In this document: one piece after another, positions 25,216 through 34,073 of the stretch
How positions within the stretch are numbered: position 1 is the stretch's first letter
Layout of the letters: every line of letters starts with the position of its first letter
Source: Lewinellaceae bacterium
GTDB lineage: Bacteria; Bacteroidota; Bacteroidia; Chitinophagales; Saprospiraceae
Assembly (NCBI GenBank): GCA_020636355.1
Contig: JACJYB010000017.1
Span: 1-64,000, forward strand
DNA: 64,000 nucleotides
Direction of reading: 5' to 3'
Position numbers and translations under genes: made by a program
The notes under the pieces: model-generated
The model's input: only the letters and a program-made list of their open reading frames with translations
Told to the model about the DNA's origin: nothing
Database searches by the model: none

Positions 25216-26577
25216 TCAATTACATCCCATTTGATACCTGGAGAGTTCATCATTATTTGGAAAACAGGCCCCTGACTGAGTCTTTTCAGGCACATAACGA
25301 CTCATGTAGGGATCATAAAGCGCATTGGTCAGGAAATCAATAAGGGCATCTTTTTCGGCTGCACTCAGATCAATTGGACGGAACCGCGGCGACAGACGAT
25401 CCTGAGAGACATGTGGATTTTCGGATTGAGCTTTGATCTTAAAATCAATGACATCGGACAGCGTAGCCTTACTGCTGCCATGAAAGAAGGTCCGGTAATC
25501 CTTTAAATTGTACAGTTGCGGCACTTTAAACCGGTAATAATCCACTTCTTTACCGGTAAATAAACCTCTACCCAGGTTTCGGGGGTCATCAACCGAGGTA
25601 TTTAATCCGCCAAATTGATACATGTCAGCGGTCCCCAGGGCATGAAATTCCATATTGCTGAAACTCGGTGCATTGTGACACGTATAGCACCGTGCCTTGG
25701 AAAAAAACAATAATGCGCCTTGTTTTTGCTGATTGGTTATGGCATCGGTATTACCCTTCAGATAATCCTGGAAAGGAGCCTCATTGGTGACTACGGTACG
25801 CAGATAGGAGCCGAGTGCAAAACTTGCAGTCTTGTAATTGTAGCGTTCGTTTTCAGGAACATCCGGAAAAGCCAGGTCAAAGTATGCCCGGTATCCATGG
25901 GTGGATAAAACCCGCTCGTTAATCTCCATCCGGTGCAATACCATGCCCTCTATGTTTTGACTTTCCAGTCCTTCGTATCCCAGATGATTCACTGTGGCCA
26001 GATCACCGACCCAATTTTCTTCCGTACCGGTATTGACGTGTTGCGCGCCAAATAATCCGCTCCAAAGTGTATTGGTTACATAGGTCACATTCATAATGCT
26101 CAGGGGGCGAACGCCCTGGGCATCCAATTCACTTTCCTGATAATCAGGAAGTTGAGACCTGTATGAGCCCAGAATTCCAAATCCTGTAGCGCCATCGGCG
26201 ATTCCCTGTGCTCTGCCCGGAAGGAACCCTGCCGCCGGTATATGACACGTGGAGCAGGAATAGGTCTCGTAACTGTCCTGGTGAACGGGTAACTGTCCGA
26301 CTCCCGGATCAAAGAAGATCATTTGACCCAATTTTATCTTTGCCGGAGTAATAGGATTGTGGGGATCCTGGTTGGGCAGCGATGCAGTTTTAGTTGGATT
26401 CGCCAGCACATAATAATCGGCATGTCCGGTGGGTGAGGCCAGATTCATTGCAGCCAGTAATTCCTGATCCAGATCGGTGGTCAGCACATCTTGTTGACAC
26501 CGAGTTACTAGCATTGTAACCAGGAGCAATAGGAATAATAATAATTTGGGCTGTTTAATGGTAAAACTTTTTTTCAT
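25216..26577 (-). CDS. Di-haem cytochrome c peroxidase family protein
   Basis: This is an exported di-haem protein of about 453 residues. The ATG at 26577 gives a leader KLLLFLLLLVTMLVTRC; the Cys after it may be lipidated, but Arg before it is not usual. Two haem-binding sites are present: CSTCH in the first half and CYTCH in the second, with Met/His-rich stretches. The segment GKVDYYRFKVPQLYNLKDY is typical of the CcpA/MauG family. Such enzymes reduce hydrogen peroxide or carry out protein-linked oxidations in the periplasm. The Gly/Phe-rich N-terminal stretch (VLANPTKTASLPNQDPHNP) is as in the Bacteroidota members. It may be cotranscribed with DUF3788. Confidence 0.88.
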   Translation of the reverse strand: MKKSFTIKQPKLLLFLLLLVTMLVTRCQQDVLTTDLDQELLAAMNLASPTGHADYYVLANPTKTASLPNQDPHNPITPAKIKLGQMIFFDPGVGQLPVHQDSYETYSCSTCHIPAAGFLPGRAQGIADGATGFGILGSYRSQLPDYQESELDAQGVRPLSIMNVTYVTNTLWSGLFGAQHVNTGTEENWVGDLATVNHLGYEGLESQNIEGMVLHRMEINERVLSTHGYRAYFDLAFPDVPENERYNYKTASFALGSYLRTVVTNEAPFQDYLKGNTDAITNQQKQGALLFFSKARCYTCHNAPSFSNMEFHALGTADMYQFGGLNTSVDDPRNLGRGLFTGKEVDYYRFKVPQLYNLKDYRTFFHGSSKATLSDVIDFKIKAQSENPHVSQDRLSPRFRPIDLSAAEKDALIDFLTNALYDPYMSRYVPEKTQSGACFPNNDELSRYQMGCN

Positions 26578-26706
26578 ACACTGATTCATTAGGAGACCAA
26601 CAGAATCACTATCCGGGTCGTAAGGGTGTTATAATAAGTCCAATAAATAATTCGAATCCCCGTGGTTGGCTTAAAAACAGGCTCTAAAGTATAGACTTGG
26701 CTCATG

Positions 26707-26738
26707 TTGAAAGATGACCCAGATCATCGTTATCTTTG
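26707..26738 (+). promoter_or_regulatory. Promoter of the GNAT gene
   Basis: TTG (26707-26709), a 21-base spacer and TATCTTTG (26731-26738) match the Bacteroidota consensus. This places transcription start after the first ATG (26714), so the second ATG (26759) is the likely start of translation. Confidence 0.6.
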
Positions 26739-26758
26739 AGTTAGATCACCAGGCAATC

Positions 26759-27277
26759 ATGATCCGAACACAACGACTTATTCTCCATCCCGCGACCGTG
26801 TCCCTCCTGACCGCCGCTCTTGCGAATCCTCAAGCCCTGGCGGAGGCCCTAAGCTGCTCCATTATTGCCCCATTAAGCGAATTTGGACGGGCACCCTTTG
26901 AATATGCATTGAACAAGCTGCGTTTTGACGCATCCGAACAGCAGTGGTGGGGCTATTTTCCGGTAGAAATATCAGCCAATGTCTTGATCGGCACTTGTGG
27001 TTATAAAGGTCAGCCTGACGAAGAGGGCGTCGTTGAGATTGGTTATGAAGTGATTTTGGATAAACGGAAACAAGGCTTTGGCCGGGAAATAGCTGCCGGT
27101 CTTATCCAGCATGCCTGGTCCGATCCCCGTGTAACCCGGGTGATAGCCCATACGCTGACGGGAAGTAACCCTTCCAGTCGTATCCTCCAATCCTGTGGTA
27201 TGCAATTCGTGCGTGAATTGATCGACACCGAAGACGGTCCGATATGCCAGTGGGCAATGGATCGTCCGGTTTCATAA
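26759..27277 (+). CDS. GNAT-family N-acetyltransferase
   Basis: This is a GNAT acyltransferase of about 172 residues of the RimJ-like type (MIRTQRLILHPATV at the start, LIGTCGYKGQPDEEGVVEIGYEVILDKRKQGFGREIAAGLI, where GYEV and RKQGFG form the acetyl-CoA loop, then SNPSSRILQSCGMQFVRE). An upstream in-frame ATG at 26714 is rejected because the promoter overlaps it. The substrate is unknown. It is a single-gene unit. Confidence 0.85.
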   Translation: MIRTQRLILHPATVSLLTAALANPQALAEALSCSIIAPLSEFGRAPFEYALNKLRFDASEQQWWGYFPVEISANVLIGTCGYKGQPDEEGVVEIGYEVILDKRKQGFGREIAAGLIQHAWSDPRVTRVIAHTLTGSNPSSRILQSCGMQFVRELIDTEDGPICQWAMDRPVS

Positions 27278-27391
27278 CTTCATTAAGCATGAAAAATAAC
27301 CGATGCTACCAATCTTAAACCCTTTGCAACAAGGATGAAAATGCTTTGAGTTGCAGATACGGAGCTTTGGATAAACAAAAATCTAAAGCTT

Positions 27392-28354
27392 ATGAAAAAA
27401 GGATTAAAGATCTTCGGATACGTTTTCGGAGGAATAATGCTCCTGCTTTTACTGGTAGCAATGTATGTTCAAAGGTCGGGGATACCGGAATATGAATTAC
27501 CTGAAGTCGATTTTCGTGTTCGAATGGATAGCGCATCCATTGCTGAAGGGAAGCGGATTTCAGACATGGTTTGTAATGATTGCCATCGTAGTGCTAATGG
27601 CTTATTGGAAGGAAATCTCATGTTTGGCGGTGATAATCCATCCCCTTTTGGTACCGTATACGCACCTAATATTACCAGTGATAAGACCTATGGAGTTGGT
27701 CGATATTCCGATGCTGAACTGGCCATATTATTAAGGACTGGAATCAAAAGAGATGGCCAATATGCACCACCCTGGATGCCTAAATTTCCACATTTGTCGG
27801 ATGAGGATCTCAACGCTATTATTGCATATCTGAGGTCGGACGCACCTGAATTAGCACCATCTGCCAAGGTTCAGCCACCCAATGAACCTTCTTTCCTGGC
27901 CAAACTCCTCAGTCGGGTTGCCTTCAAGCCGCTGCCATATCCGGAAACGCCTATTAAAAGCCCGGATCCTGCCAACGTAGTGGCTTTCGGAGAATACCTA
28001 TGTACCGCAAAGGTGGAATGCTACTCTTGTCATTCACTGGATTTTGCGAAAGTTGACATGATGCATCCAGAGAAAACCACGGGCTACTTCGGAGGAGGCA
28101 ACCCGTTTGAAGAAGGAGATCAGATCATCTATTCAGCTAATCTGACGATGGACGAGGAGACCGGTTTGGGCCATTGGACGGAAGCGGACTTTATTCGTGC
28201 CGTACGTTACGGGATCGGAAAGAATGATCAGCCGTTACGTCAACCGATGAAGCCTTTCAGCGGGTTAACGGAGGATGAAGTTCGAGCAATATGGGCTTAT
28301 TTACAAACTGTGCCGAAGATCCACAATCCTGTCGAAAGACAAGGGACACAGTGA
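27392..28354 (+). CDS. Membrane-anchored di-haem cytochrome c
   Basis: This is a 320-residue protein with one N-terminal membrane helix (FGGIMLLLLLVAMYV) and two c-type haem domains facing the periplasm. The haem motifs are CNDCH (about residue 60) and CYSCH (about residue 210), each followed by a candidate Met ligand region (YAPPWMPKFPHL, PMKPFSGLTEDEVRAIWAYL). It resembles the electron-transfer cytochromes of alcohol dehydrogenase or thiosulfate pathways, but no partner enzyme lies near. It faces the sialidase-like gene, with 9 bp between their stops. Confidence 0.87.
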   Translation: MKKGLKIFGYVFGGIMLLLLLVAMYVQRSGIPEYELPEVDFRVRMDSASIAEGKRISDMVCNDCHRSANGLLEGNLMFGGDNPSPFGTVYAPNITSDKTYGVGRYSDAELAILLRTGIKRDGQYAPPWMPKFPHLSDEDLNAIIAYLRSDAPELAPSAKVQPPNEPSFLAKLLSRVAFKPLPYPETPIKSPDPANVVAFGEYLCTAKVECYSCHSLDFAKVDMMHPEKTTGYFGGGNPFEEGDQIIYSANLTMDEETGLGHWTEADFIRAVRYGIGKNDQPLRQPMKPFSGLTEDEVRAIWAYLQTVPKIHNPVERQGTQ

Positions 28355-28363
28355 TGTTGACTT

Positions 28364-29431
28364 TTAGTCTTGGGGAATTTGCTGTGGATCCAGAACCAGG
28401 TGCCGGATGCGTTCACGCTGCCAGGTATAGGTCAGGTGGACCATCCCATCTGCGGCCTGGATAACGGCCGGGTAGGAATATTCTCCCGGTCCTTCTTCCA
28501 AAACGCAGGGTTTGCTCCAGTGGAGACCATCATCGTGGGACACGGCCACGTGGATCGATTTGCGGTTATCGGTCGTGTGATTGTATACAAGTAACAGGCT
28601 TCCGTCCTGCAATTTGACTACATCGATACCCGCATTGGGATTAGGCAGTTGGGTGGAAATTGCTTCTGACCAGGTCATGCCCTGGTCTTTTGAATAAGCG
28701 TACATGATTTTGCCCAGACGGCGGGTTGAGCGCATCAGCATCCGGATCTCGCCATTTTCAGCTTGCCAAAGCGTAGGCTGGATAACGCCCCATGGCTCAT
28801 CCGGTGCAGTGACCGGACCTTGTTTGCTCCAATGCACCCCCTGATCCGTACTGCGCTCGATCCATACCGACCAGGTTCGGTAAGGGGCATCAGCGGGAGA
28901 ATCCCAGCGGTATCCGGCCTCCATCGAACTCCCGGCAAGCCAGGTACCGTCAGCCAGGATCAATGGTTTACAACGGATCGGGCCAAGCAGGCCGGCAGGA
29001 AGATAATGGATCGGTCCCCAGCTTATCCCTCCATCCGTGGAGGCTCGAAATGCGCCAATCCATTGCTGCGGACTTGGACCGATCTTGAAATAAATCCAGA
29101 TCGTTCCATTTTGCTCAAACAATACCGGATTCCAGGTTGGCATTTGTGGGAAATTTGTCAACGCCTCAGGACGGGACCAGGTTTCTCCCGGAATTTTCCG
29201 GGAAATCCAGATCTCCACATCGTCATTACCCTCATCGGTTCCCCCGAACCAGGCTGCCAATAAAGTACCTGATTGCAGTGATAATATGGTAGAGGCATGA
29301 GCACTCGGAAATGCTGCTGTATCGTAGATGAATTCTTTGGTTTGAATGAAAACCGGATTCTGGATGGACATTTGCCCCGGCAAATTGTAAAATGCATGCA
29401 AGAGCAACAAAATGGAAAAGCAGCTTTTCAT
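28364..29431 (-). CDS. Sialidase/BNR-repeat family secreted protein
   Basis: This is an exported protein of 355 residues (leader MKSCFSILLLLHAFYNLPG) with a six-bladed beta-propeller pattern and four Asp boxes: ASTDGGISWG, STDQGVHWSK, SKDQGMTWSE and SHDDGLHWSK. It is of the exo-alpha-sialidase (BNR_2/BNR_3) type seen in Bacteroidota. The catalytic Asp/Glu/Tyr and Arg triad of true sialidases cannot be confirmed by eye, so the sugar substrate remains open. A sialate O-acetylesterase lies 8 kb away in a separate operon. Confidence 0.85.
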   Translation of the reverse strand: MKSCFSILLLLHAFYNLPGQMSIQNPVFIQTKEFIYDTAAFPSAHASTILSLQSGTLLAAWFGGTDEGNDDVEIWISRKIPGETWSRPEALTNFPQMPTWNPVLFEQNGTIWIYFKIGPSPQQWIGAFRASTDGGISWGPIHYLPAGLLGPIRCKPLILADGTWLAGSSMEAGYRWDSPADAPYRTWSVWIERSTDQGVHWSKQGPVTAPDEPWGVIQPTLWQAENGEIRMLMRSTRRLGKIMYAYSKDQGMTWSEAISTQLPNPNAGIDVVKLQDGSLLLVYNHTTDNRKSIHVAVSHDDGLHWSKPCVLEEGPGEYSYPAVIQAADGMVHLTYTWQRERIRHLVLDPQQIPQD

Positions 29432-29470
29432 AGATGTGTCATTCGGTCACCAGATTAAGGTAATCAATTT

Positions 29471-30466
29471 TTACGCGGATGATTGGAGTCGATGTTTTGA
29501 ATTCTCAGACATATTTTCAACGGTCCACACGATTTGGCTTTGGAAAGGTTGCGTCCTTTGCGGGCAATCCGGCATCTGACATATGGCACACGAGAAGGGG
29601 AGGCATCCGTCCAGGTGAATGTAAAACTCGACCCGATTGCCGAATCGCTCTCGGATCAGGTCGGTGAGCGCATCCACTTCTTTATGACCTTCGTGCATAT
29701 TAAGGTACCAGGGTAAGGTAAGGTGACAATCGATATGCAGTAGCGACCCATATTTGATGATCCTCAGGTTGTGTATGTCTACCCACGCCGGACGGCGGTG
29801 CTCCTGGATCAACGCGGCAAGCTCCAATAAAAGGGCATGGTCCGTCTCATCCATAATACCAGCAAGAGCTTGTCTGACGATGCGAAAGCCCTGTACCAGG
29901 ATGACAAAGGCAAAAAGCATGGCAACGGCACTGTCAATCCACGCATATCCGGTCCACCTTAACAGGATTAGTCCAACCAAAATACCCAAAGAAGTATAGG
30001 CATCGGACATCAGGTGTTTTCCGGACGCTTCCAGAGCCAGAGAATGGGTGCGGACGCCTTGCTTGTAAGTGGTCCAGCCCACCAGCCAGTTTATACCACC
30101 TGCGACAGCAATCAGAAGGATACCAATCCCCAGTTCTTTTACTTCGGTCGGATGTGATAGTTTTTGAATGGCTTCATAAATAATCCAACATCCTGCGATG
30201 AAGATCAAACCGCCTTCCATTCCGGCTGAAACAAATTCGATCTTTCCATGTCCATAGGGATGATTGGCATCACGAGGCTGCTGGGAAAGCCAGATGCTAT
30301 ACAATCCCATGAATCCACCGATGACATTTACCGTGCTTTCCAGCGCATCGGTGAGGATACTCACGGATCCGGTTAACAACCATGCCACCGTCTTTATCGC
30401 AAATAAAGTAAGTCCGGTAAATAATACGATTTGTTGGATGCGGAGGTTGGATAAGGCCTTGGTCAT
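29471..30466 (-). CDS. Cation diffusion facilitator (CDF) transporter
   Basis: This is a divalent-cation/proton antiporter of 331 residues. Six membrane helices are visible, with the metal site Asp in SILTDALEST and the HxxxD motif in SGKHLMSDAYTS. The conserved loop DANHPYGHGKIEF is intact. The cytoplasmic C-terminal domain (about 210-310) has His residues and a Cys-rich stretch CLPFSCAICQMPDC, which may bind metal. Likely cargo is zinc, iron or a related ion; the sequence does not say which. The start of the gene lies in an AT-poor stretch without a clear -7 element. Confidence 0.9.
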   Translation of the reverse strand: MTKALSNLRIQQIVLFTGLTLFAIKTVAWLLTGSVSILTDALESTVNVIGGFMGLYSIWLSQQPRDANHPYGHGKIEFVSAGMEGGLIFIAGCWIIYEAIQKLSHPTEVKELGIGILLIAVAGGINWLVGWTTYKQGVRTHSLALEASGKHLMSDAYTSLGILVGLILLRWTGYAWIDSAVAMLFAFVILVQGFRIVRQALAGIMDETDHALLLELAALIQEHRRPAWVDIHNLRIIKYGSLLHIDCHLTLPWYLNMHEGHKEVDALTDLIRERFGNRVEFYIHLDGCLPFSCAICQMPDCPQRTQPFQSQIVWTVENMSENSKHRLQSSA

Positions 30467-30559
30467 GCTTTAAAGGTAACGCATCTGCTGTCTTCGCCAA
30501 GTTAAATTGTCAGGTACCGGGGAAGAGTCCCTTCCAGGGGCAAGGGTAAAAGGTGTTCG

Positions 30560-30588
30560 AAAAAAAAGCCTGGAGGATCACTCCAGGC
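30560..30588 (-). terminator. Intrinsic terminator after the DUF2807 pair
   Basis: Arms GCCTGGAG (30568-30575) and CTCCAGGC (30581-30588) with a 5-base loop; on the minus strand eight T residues follow (30567-30560). It is a strong classical terminator for the genes above it on the minus strand. Confidence 0.92.
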
Positions 30589-30642
30589 CATCGTAAGTCA
30601 AGATTTGGTATGTATATTTTCGCGGTGTGTAATTTATTTGAA

Positions 30643-31344
30643 TTACTGAATGTTAATGTCCGCCGCACCGGAAGAGGATTGGTGCGTAACCCGAGGCTTT
30701 CCATAAACCGTGACGTCGCTGGCGCCGGATGCCTCAACATCCAACTCCCCATTGACCGTAAGGTATACATCGGCTCCTCCTGAAGCTTCAATGGTAGCAT
30801 TCTGGGTACGAAGATCACGCGCTTTGGTGTCACTTCCTCCACTGCAATCCAGTTTTATAGTTTGGGCTGATCCGGAAAGATCCAGATCCGCGCCACCGGA
30901 GACCGTACAGACCAGATTCTCTACACTGATATCCATTTTCAAATCGCTTCCACCGGATGCCTGGATGGTGAACGAATTAGCCTTCAGGGGAGCGCTGGTA
31001 AATACATCGGAGCCCCCACTGGCCCGTATTTCGCTTAACCGGGTATAGGTGACATAGACCGTGGTTTCCTGATGATCCGACCAATTCCATTTGCGCCCTT
31101 TGTTATCCATCTTGATAACCAGGGTATTCCCATCGACTTCCGCGACTACATATTGCATGATGTCTTCTGAGGCGCGGATTTTAACCTCCTCGGATGAACC
31201 GGGTGTCAGGTATACGTCGATGCCACTCGATACATTGATCTGATTGAATGATTTTACTTTCTTGGTTTCCTCTTTGGTCTGGGAAAACGCCAGACAGGAT
31301 GCAACCCATAAAATGGCTAAAGTCAGGTTTAATCGTTTTTTCAT
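30643..31344 (-). CDS. DUF2807 (GIN-type) exported protein 1
   Basis: This is a 233-residue exported protein with signal peptide MKKRLNLTLAILWVASCLAFS. The DUF2807 domain contains repeated turns with the phrases SGGSDV, SGGADLDLSG, SGGSDTKA, SGGADVY and SGASDV, which fit a right-handed beta-helix of short rungs. The family is common in Bacteroidota, often in pairs, and has no proven role. It lies 103 bp downstream of a paralogue in the same direction and just ahead of a strong terminator. Confidence 0.87.
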   Translation of the reverse strand: MKKRLNLTLAILWVASCLAFSQTKEETKKVKSFNQINVSSGIDVYLTPGSSEEVKIRASEDIMQYVVAEVDGNTLVIKMDNKGRKWNWSDHQETTVYVTYTRLSEIRASGGSDVFTSAPLKANSFTIQASGGSDLKMDISVENLVCTVSGGADLDLSGSAQTIKLDCSGGSDTKARDLRTQNATIEASGGADVYLTVNGELDVEASGASDVTVYGKPRVTHQSSSGAADINIQ

Positions 31345-31447
31345 GCTTAAATCATTTTAAATGAAAGAATTTCCCATTGAGTAGTAATCAGCCCATGTTA
31401 CTGGTGCCAATGATTTAAGGACTCTTTCACCGAATAAATGGTTGCAA

Positions 31448-32173
31448 TTACTTGCTGTTTTTTTCACGGAAATGGATATCCGAAGCTCCTGAACTACGAC
31501 TTTGCTGTACGCGTGGGGAACCATACACATAGATATCGCTCGCTCCTGAAGCATTGGCATCGAGTAATTCATCTACTCCGATGTGGATGGTCGAAGCGCC
31601 GGAACAGTCTATATCCGCCGAATGAGCACGAAATGATTTTGCTTTTACATCACTGGCTCCGGAGCAATTGACCGTGACTTGTCCGGCTTGGCCAAACAGC
31701 TTCAGATCGGATGCTCCACTGCTTGAGCAAATTAATTCACGGACGTCGACTTCTACATCCAGATCGCTGGCACCTGAAACTTCCAGGGACAAGTGATTAC
31801 CTTCCAGGATATGTTCTGCCCTTACGGAAGAAGCTCCACTGGCTTTGATGGACTCCAGATGTGTATAGGTCAGTTTGACCTGGATGGTATGTTTGTCTTC
31901 ATTAAACAGATCTCTGAATCGCCAGTTGTGTTCTCTGCGTACGATCAGGGTGGAACCATCGTTTTTGATCTCTATTTCTTGAAGATCCTCTTCCATCCCC
32001 GTCATTTCCAGTCCGGGTGTCGTGCCCTCGTAAAGCACTACCTTAAAATTGGAGCCAATTTTAAGTTTATTAAAGTCCTTGATATCATAATTGCGCGTGA
32101 TCTGTGCGCTCGCAGGTACTGCGACCAAACCTAACCATAACAAGGACAGGCTGATTGGTAAAGCTAATCTCAT
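31448..32173 (-). CDS. DUF2807 (GIN-type) exported protein 2
   Basis: This is a 241-residue paralogue of the neighbouring gene, with signal peptide MRLALPISLSLLWLGLVAVPASA. The repeats here read SGASSVRAE, SGASDLDVE, SGASDLKLFG, SGASDVKAKS and SGASDIYVYG. The order of turns follows the first protein, so the two probably arose by tandem duplication. No anchor or sorting domain is visible. A TAACTTTT element 40 bp upstream on the minus strand is close to, but not a full match for, the -7 consensus. Confidence 0.86.
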   Translation of the reverse strand: MRLALPISLSLLWLGLVAVPASAQITRNYDIKDFNKLKIGSNFKVVLYEGTTPGLEMTGMEEDLQEIEIKNDGSTLIVRREHNWRFRDLFNEDKHTIQVKLTYTHLESIKASGASSVRAEHILEGNHLSLEVSGASDLDVEVDVRELICSSSGASDLKLFGQAGQVTVNCSGASDVKAKSFRAHSADIDCSGASTIHIGVDELLDANASGASDIYVYGSPRVQQSRSSGASDIHFREKNSK

Positions 32174-32285
32174 TTTAGATTCTTTTCTTATGGTACGTTT
32201 GGAAGGAGTAAAAAGTTACAACAACCTTAAATCTATCCCTGCAGAGTTTAATTTAACATGCAGTAGCCGGAAAGATTCGATCCGG

Positions 32286-33923
32286 TCAATTCAAATATTT
32301 GGCCACGATGGGCATCCTCCGACCCATGCCGAATGCCTTTGCAGACACTCGCAGCACCGGTGCAGTCTGATGTCGTTTAAATTCATTGATGTTAACCAGG
32401 CGCAGAATACGCAGTACAGTTTTTTCATCAAATCCCTGAGCGATGATTTCTTGTGGCCCCTGGGTTTTTTCAATGTATTGGTACAATATTGGATCCAGTA
32501 TGTCGTATTCCGGCAGGCTATCGGAATCCTTTTGATTGGGCCGCAGTTCAGCGGAAGGTGGTTTGTTGATGGTATTCCAGGGTATTATTTCTGCCTCCGC
32601 GTTGATCCATTTGCAAAGTGCAAAAACTTCGGTTTTGTAGACATCGCCGATCACACTCAATCCACCGCAGAGGTCACCATACAGGGTTCCATATCCCACG
32701 GCCATTTCGCTTTTATTGGTCGTATTCAGTAAGATGTGCCCAAATTTATTGGAGAAACCCATTAAAAGCATACCCCGTATGCGCGCTTGGATGTTTTCTT
32801 CCGTGACATTGAAAGGAAGATCGTTGAAATAAGGTTTAAAGGTATCCAGGTAAGATGCATAAACCGATTGAATGGGTATGATATCGTAATGGATGCCCAG
32901 ATTTTCGGCTAATGCGCGGGCGTCATCCACAGAGTGTTGTGAAGAAAAGGGTGAAGGCATCAATAAGACCCGTACATTTTCTTTACCCAGGGCCCTTACT
33001 GCCAGAACGGTAGATAATGCGGAATCTATCCCGCCGGACAAGCCAAGTATGGCTTTTTTGAATCCCAGTTTTCGGAAATAATCCCCGATACCCATGACGA
33101 GGCCATCATGTATCAACTGGTTTTTATCTTTTGACTGTTCATGCTGGATTCCACCCGCAATAACATCAGACAACTCATAGGTGCGAATGGCCTCCTTAAA
33201 ATAAGGTAATTCATCATGGACCATTCCGTCCGGTGAGAAAATGAGCGATCCACCATCAAAGAGTAATTCGGTTTGGGCTCCGCAATGATTTACATAAAAC
33301 AGGGGCAGCCGGTAACGCTCCACATTAGCTTTAAGCACGTGGATGCGTTCTTCCGCATGATCCCACGCAAAAGGCGAGGCCGAAATGTTGATCATAACCT
33401 GTGGCTTGGCAGGCATGAGTTCATCCATCGGGCAAATGGTGTACAATGGATTTTCATTGCCTAAATTCCAAAGATCTTCACAGATGGTGATGGCAAGCCG
33501 CACACCCTTAAAATCCAGGGTGGTAAACGAATGACCCGGTTCAAAATACCGGTATTCATCAAAGACATCGTAAGTCGGTAAAAGCGCTTTACGGAATACC
33601 TGTTTTATTTCTCCTTCATAGAGAAAATAGGCGGCATTATAGAGATCCTTTCCTTCCACCACCGGATTGACTGCGGGGCCACCAACGACGACGGCAATGG
33701 TATCCGCTGCTTTAGCCAATCGATCAATGCTGGCATTACTGCGACTGATGAAGTCATTGAATTCGAGGAAATCGCGTGGAGGATAGCCGCATGTAGCTAG
33801 TTCACTGAAGCAAACCAGGTCTGCTTTTTGGTCCTTGGCAACCTGAATAGCGTCCAGCATTTTCTGGGTATTCTGCTCAAAATGGCCTATGTGAAAATCC
33901 AACTGGGCAACGCAAATACGCAT
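32286..33923 (-). CDS. nadE: Glutamine-dependent NAD+ synthetase
   Basis: This enzyme makes NAD from deamido-NAD with ATP and glutamine; 545 residues, the length of the two-domain form. The N-terminal nitrilase-like amidase domain shows the Glu in CFSELATCGYPPRDFLE, a Lys in FRKALLPTYDVFDE, and the catalytic Cys in LAITICEDLWN. The C-terminal synthetase domain has the pyrophosphate loop GLSGGIDSALS and the segment TTNKSEMAVGYGTLYGD. All expected sites are intact. A perfect -7 element (TAACTTTG) precedes it. It shares the pathway with nadC at 46353. Confidence 0.96.
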   Translation of the reverse strand: MRICVAQLDFHIGHFEQNTQKMLDAIQVAKDQKADLVCFSELATCGYPPRDFLEFNDFISRSNASIDRLAKAADTIAVVVGGPAVNPVVEGKDLYNAAYFLYEGEIKQVFRKALLPTYDVFDEYRYFEPGHSFTTLDFKGVRLAITICEDLWNLGNENPLYTICPMDELMPAKPQVMINISASPFAWDHAEERIHVLKANVERYRLPLFYVNHCGAQTELLFDGGSLIFSPDGMVHDELPYFKEAIRTYELSDVIAGGIQHEQSKDKNQLIHDGLVMGIGDYFRKLGFKKAILGLSGGIDSALSTVLAVRALGKENVRVLLMPSPFSSQHSVDDARALAENLGIHYDIIPIQSVYASYLDTFKPYFNDLPFNVTEENIQARIRGMLLMGFSNKFGHILLNTTNKSEMAVGYGTLYGDLCGGLSVIGDVYKTEVFALCKWINAEAEIIPWNTINKPPSAELRPNQKDSDSLPEYDILDPILYQYIEKTQGPQEIIAQGFDEKTVLRILRLVNINEFKRHQTAPVLRVSAKAFGMGRRMPIVAKYLN

Positions 33924-33958
33924 ATGACGGCTTTGAATTTAATGATGATCTAACCCGA

Positions 33959-33966
33959 CAAAGTTA
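33959..33966 (-). promoter_or_regulatory. -7 element of nadE
   Basis: TAACTTTG on the minus strand matches TAnnTTTG, 36 bp before the nadE ATG. No good -33 TTTG is seen. Confidence 0.45.
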
Positions 33967-34073
33967 ATAATGTTTATGTCCGGTACCGGTGAGATGAATC
34001 CGGTATTTGGAATACCATCCTGATGATATTTTCGTATTTTGCCAGCCGCCTAATAAAAAAGTATTTCAAATCG

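Noticed and set aside
26651..26665. TTCGAATCCC resembling a tRNA T-loop
   Set aside because: The bases on either side do not pair into a T-stem and no other cloverleaf arms are present.
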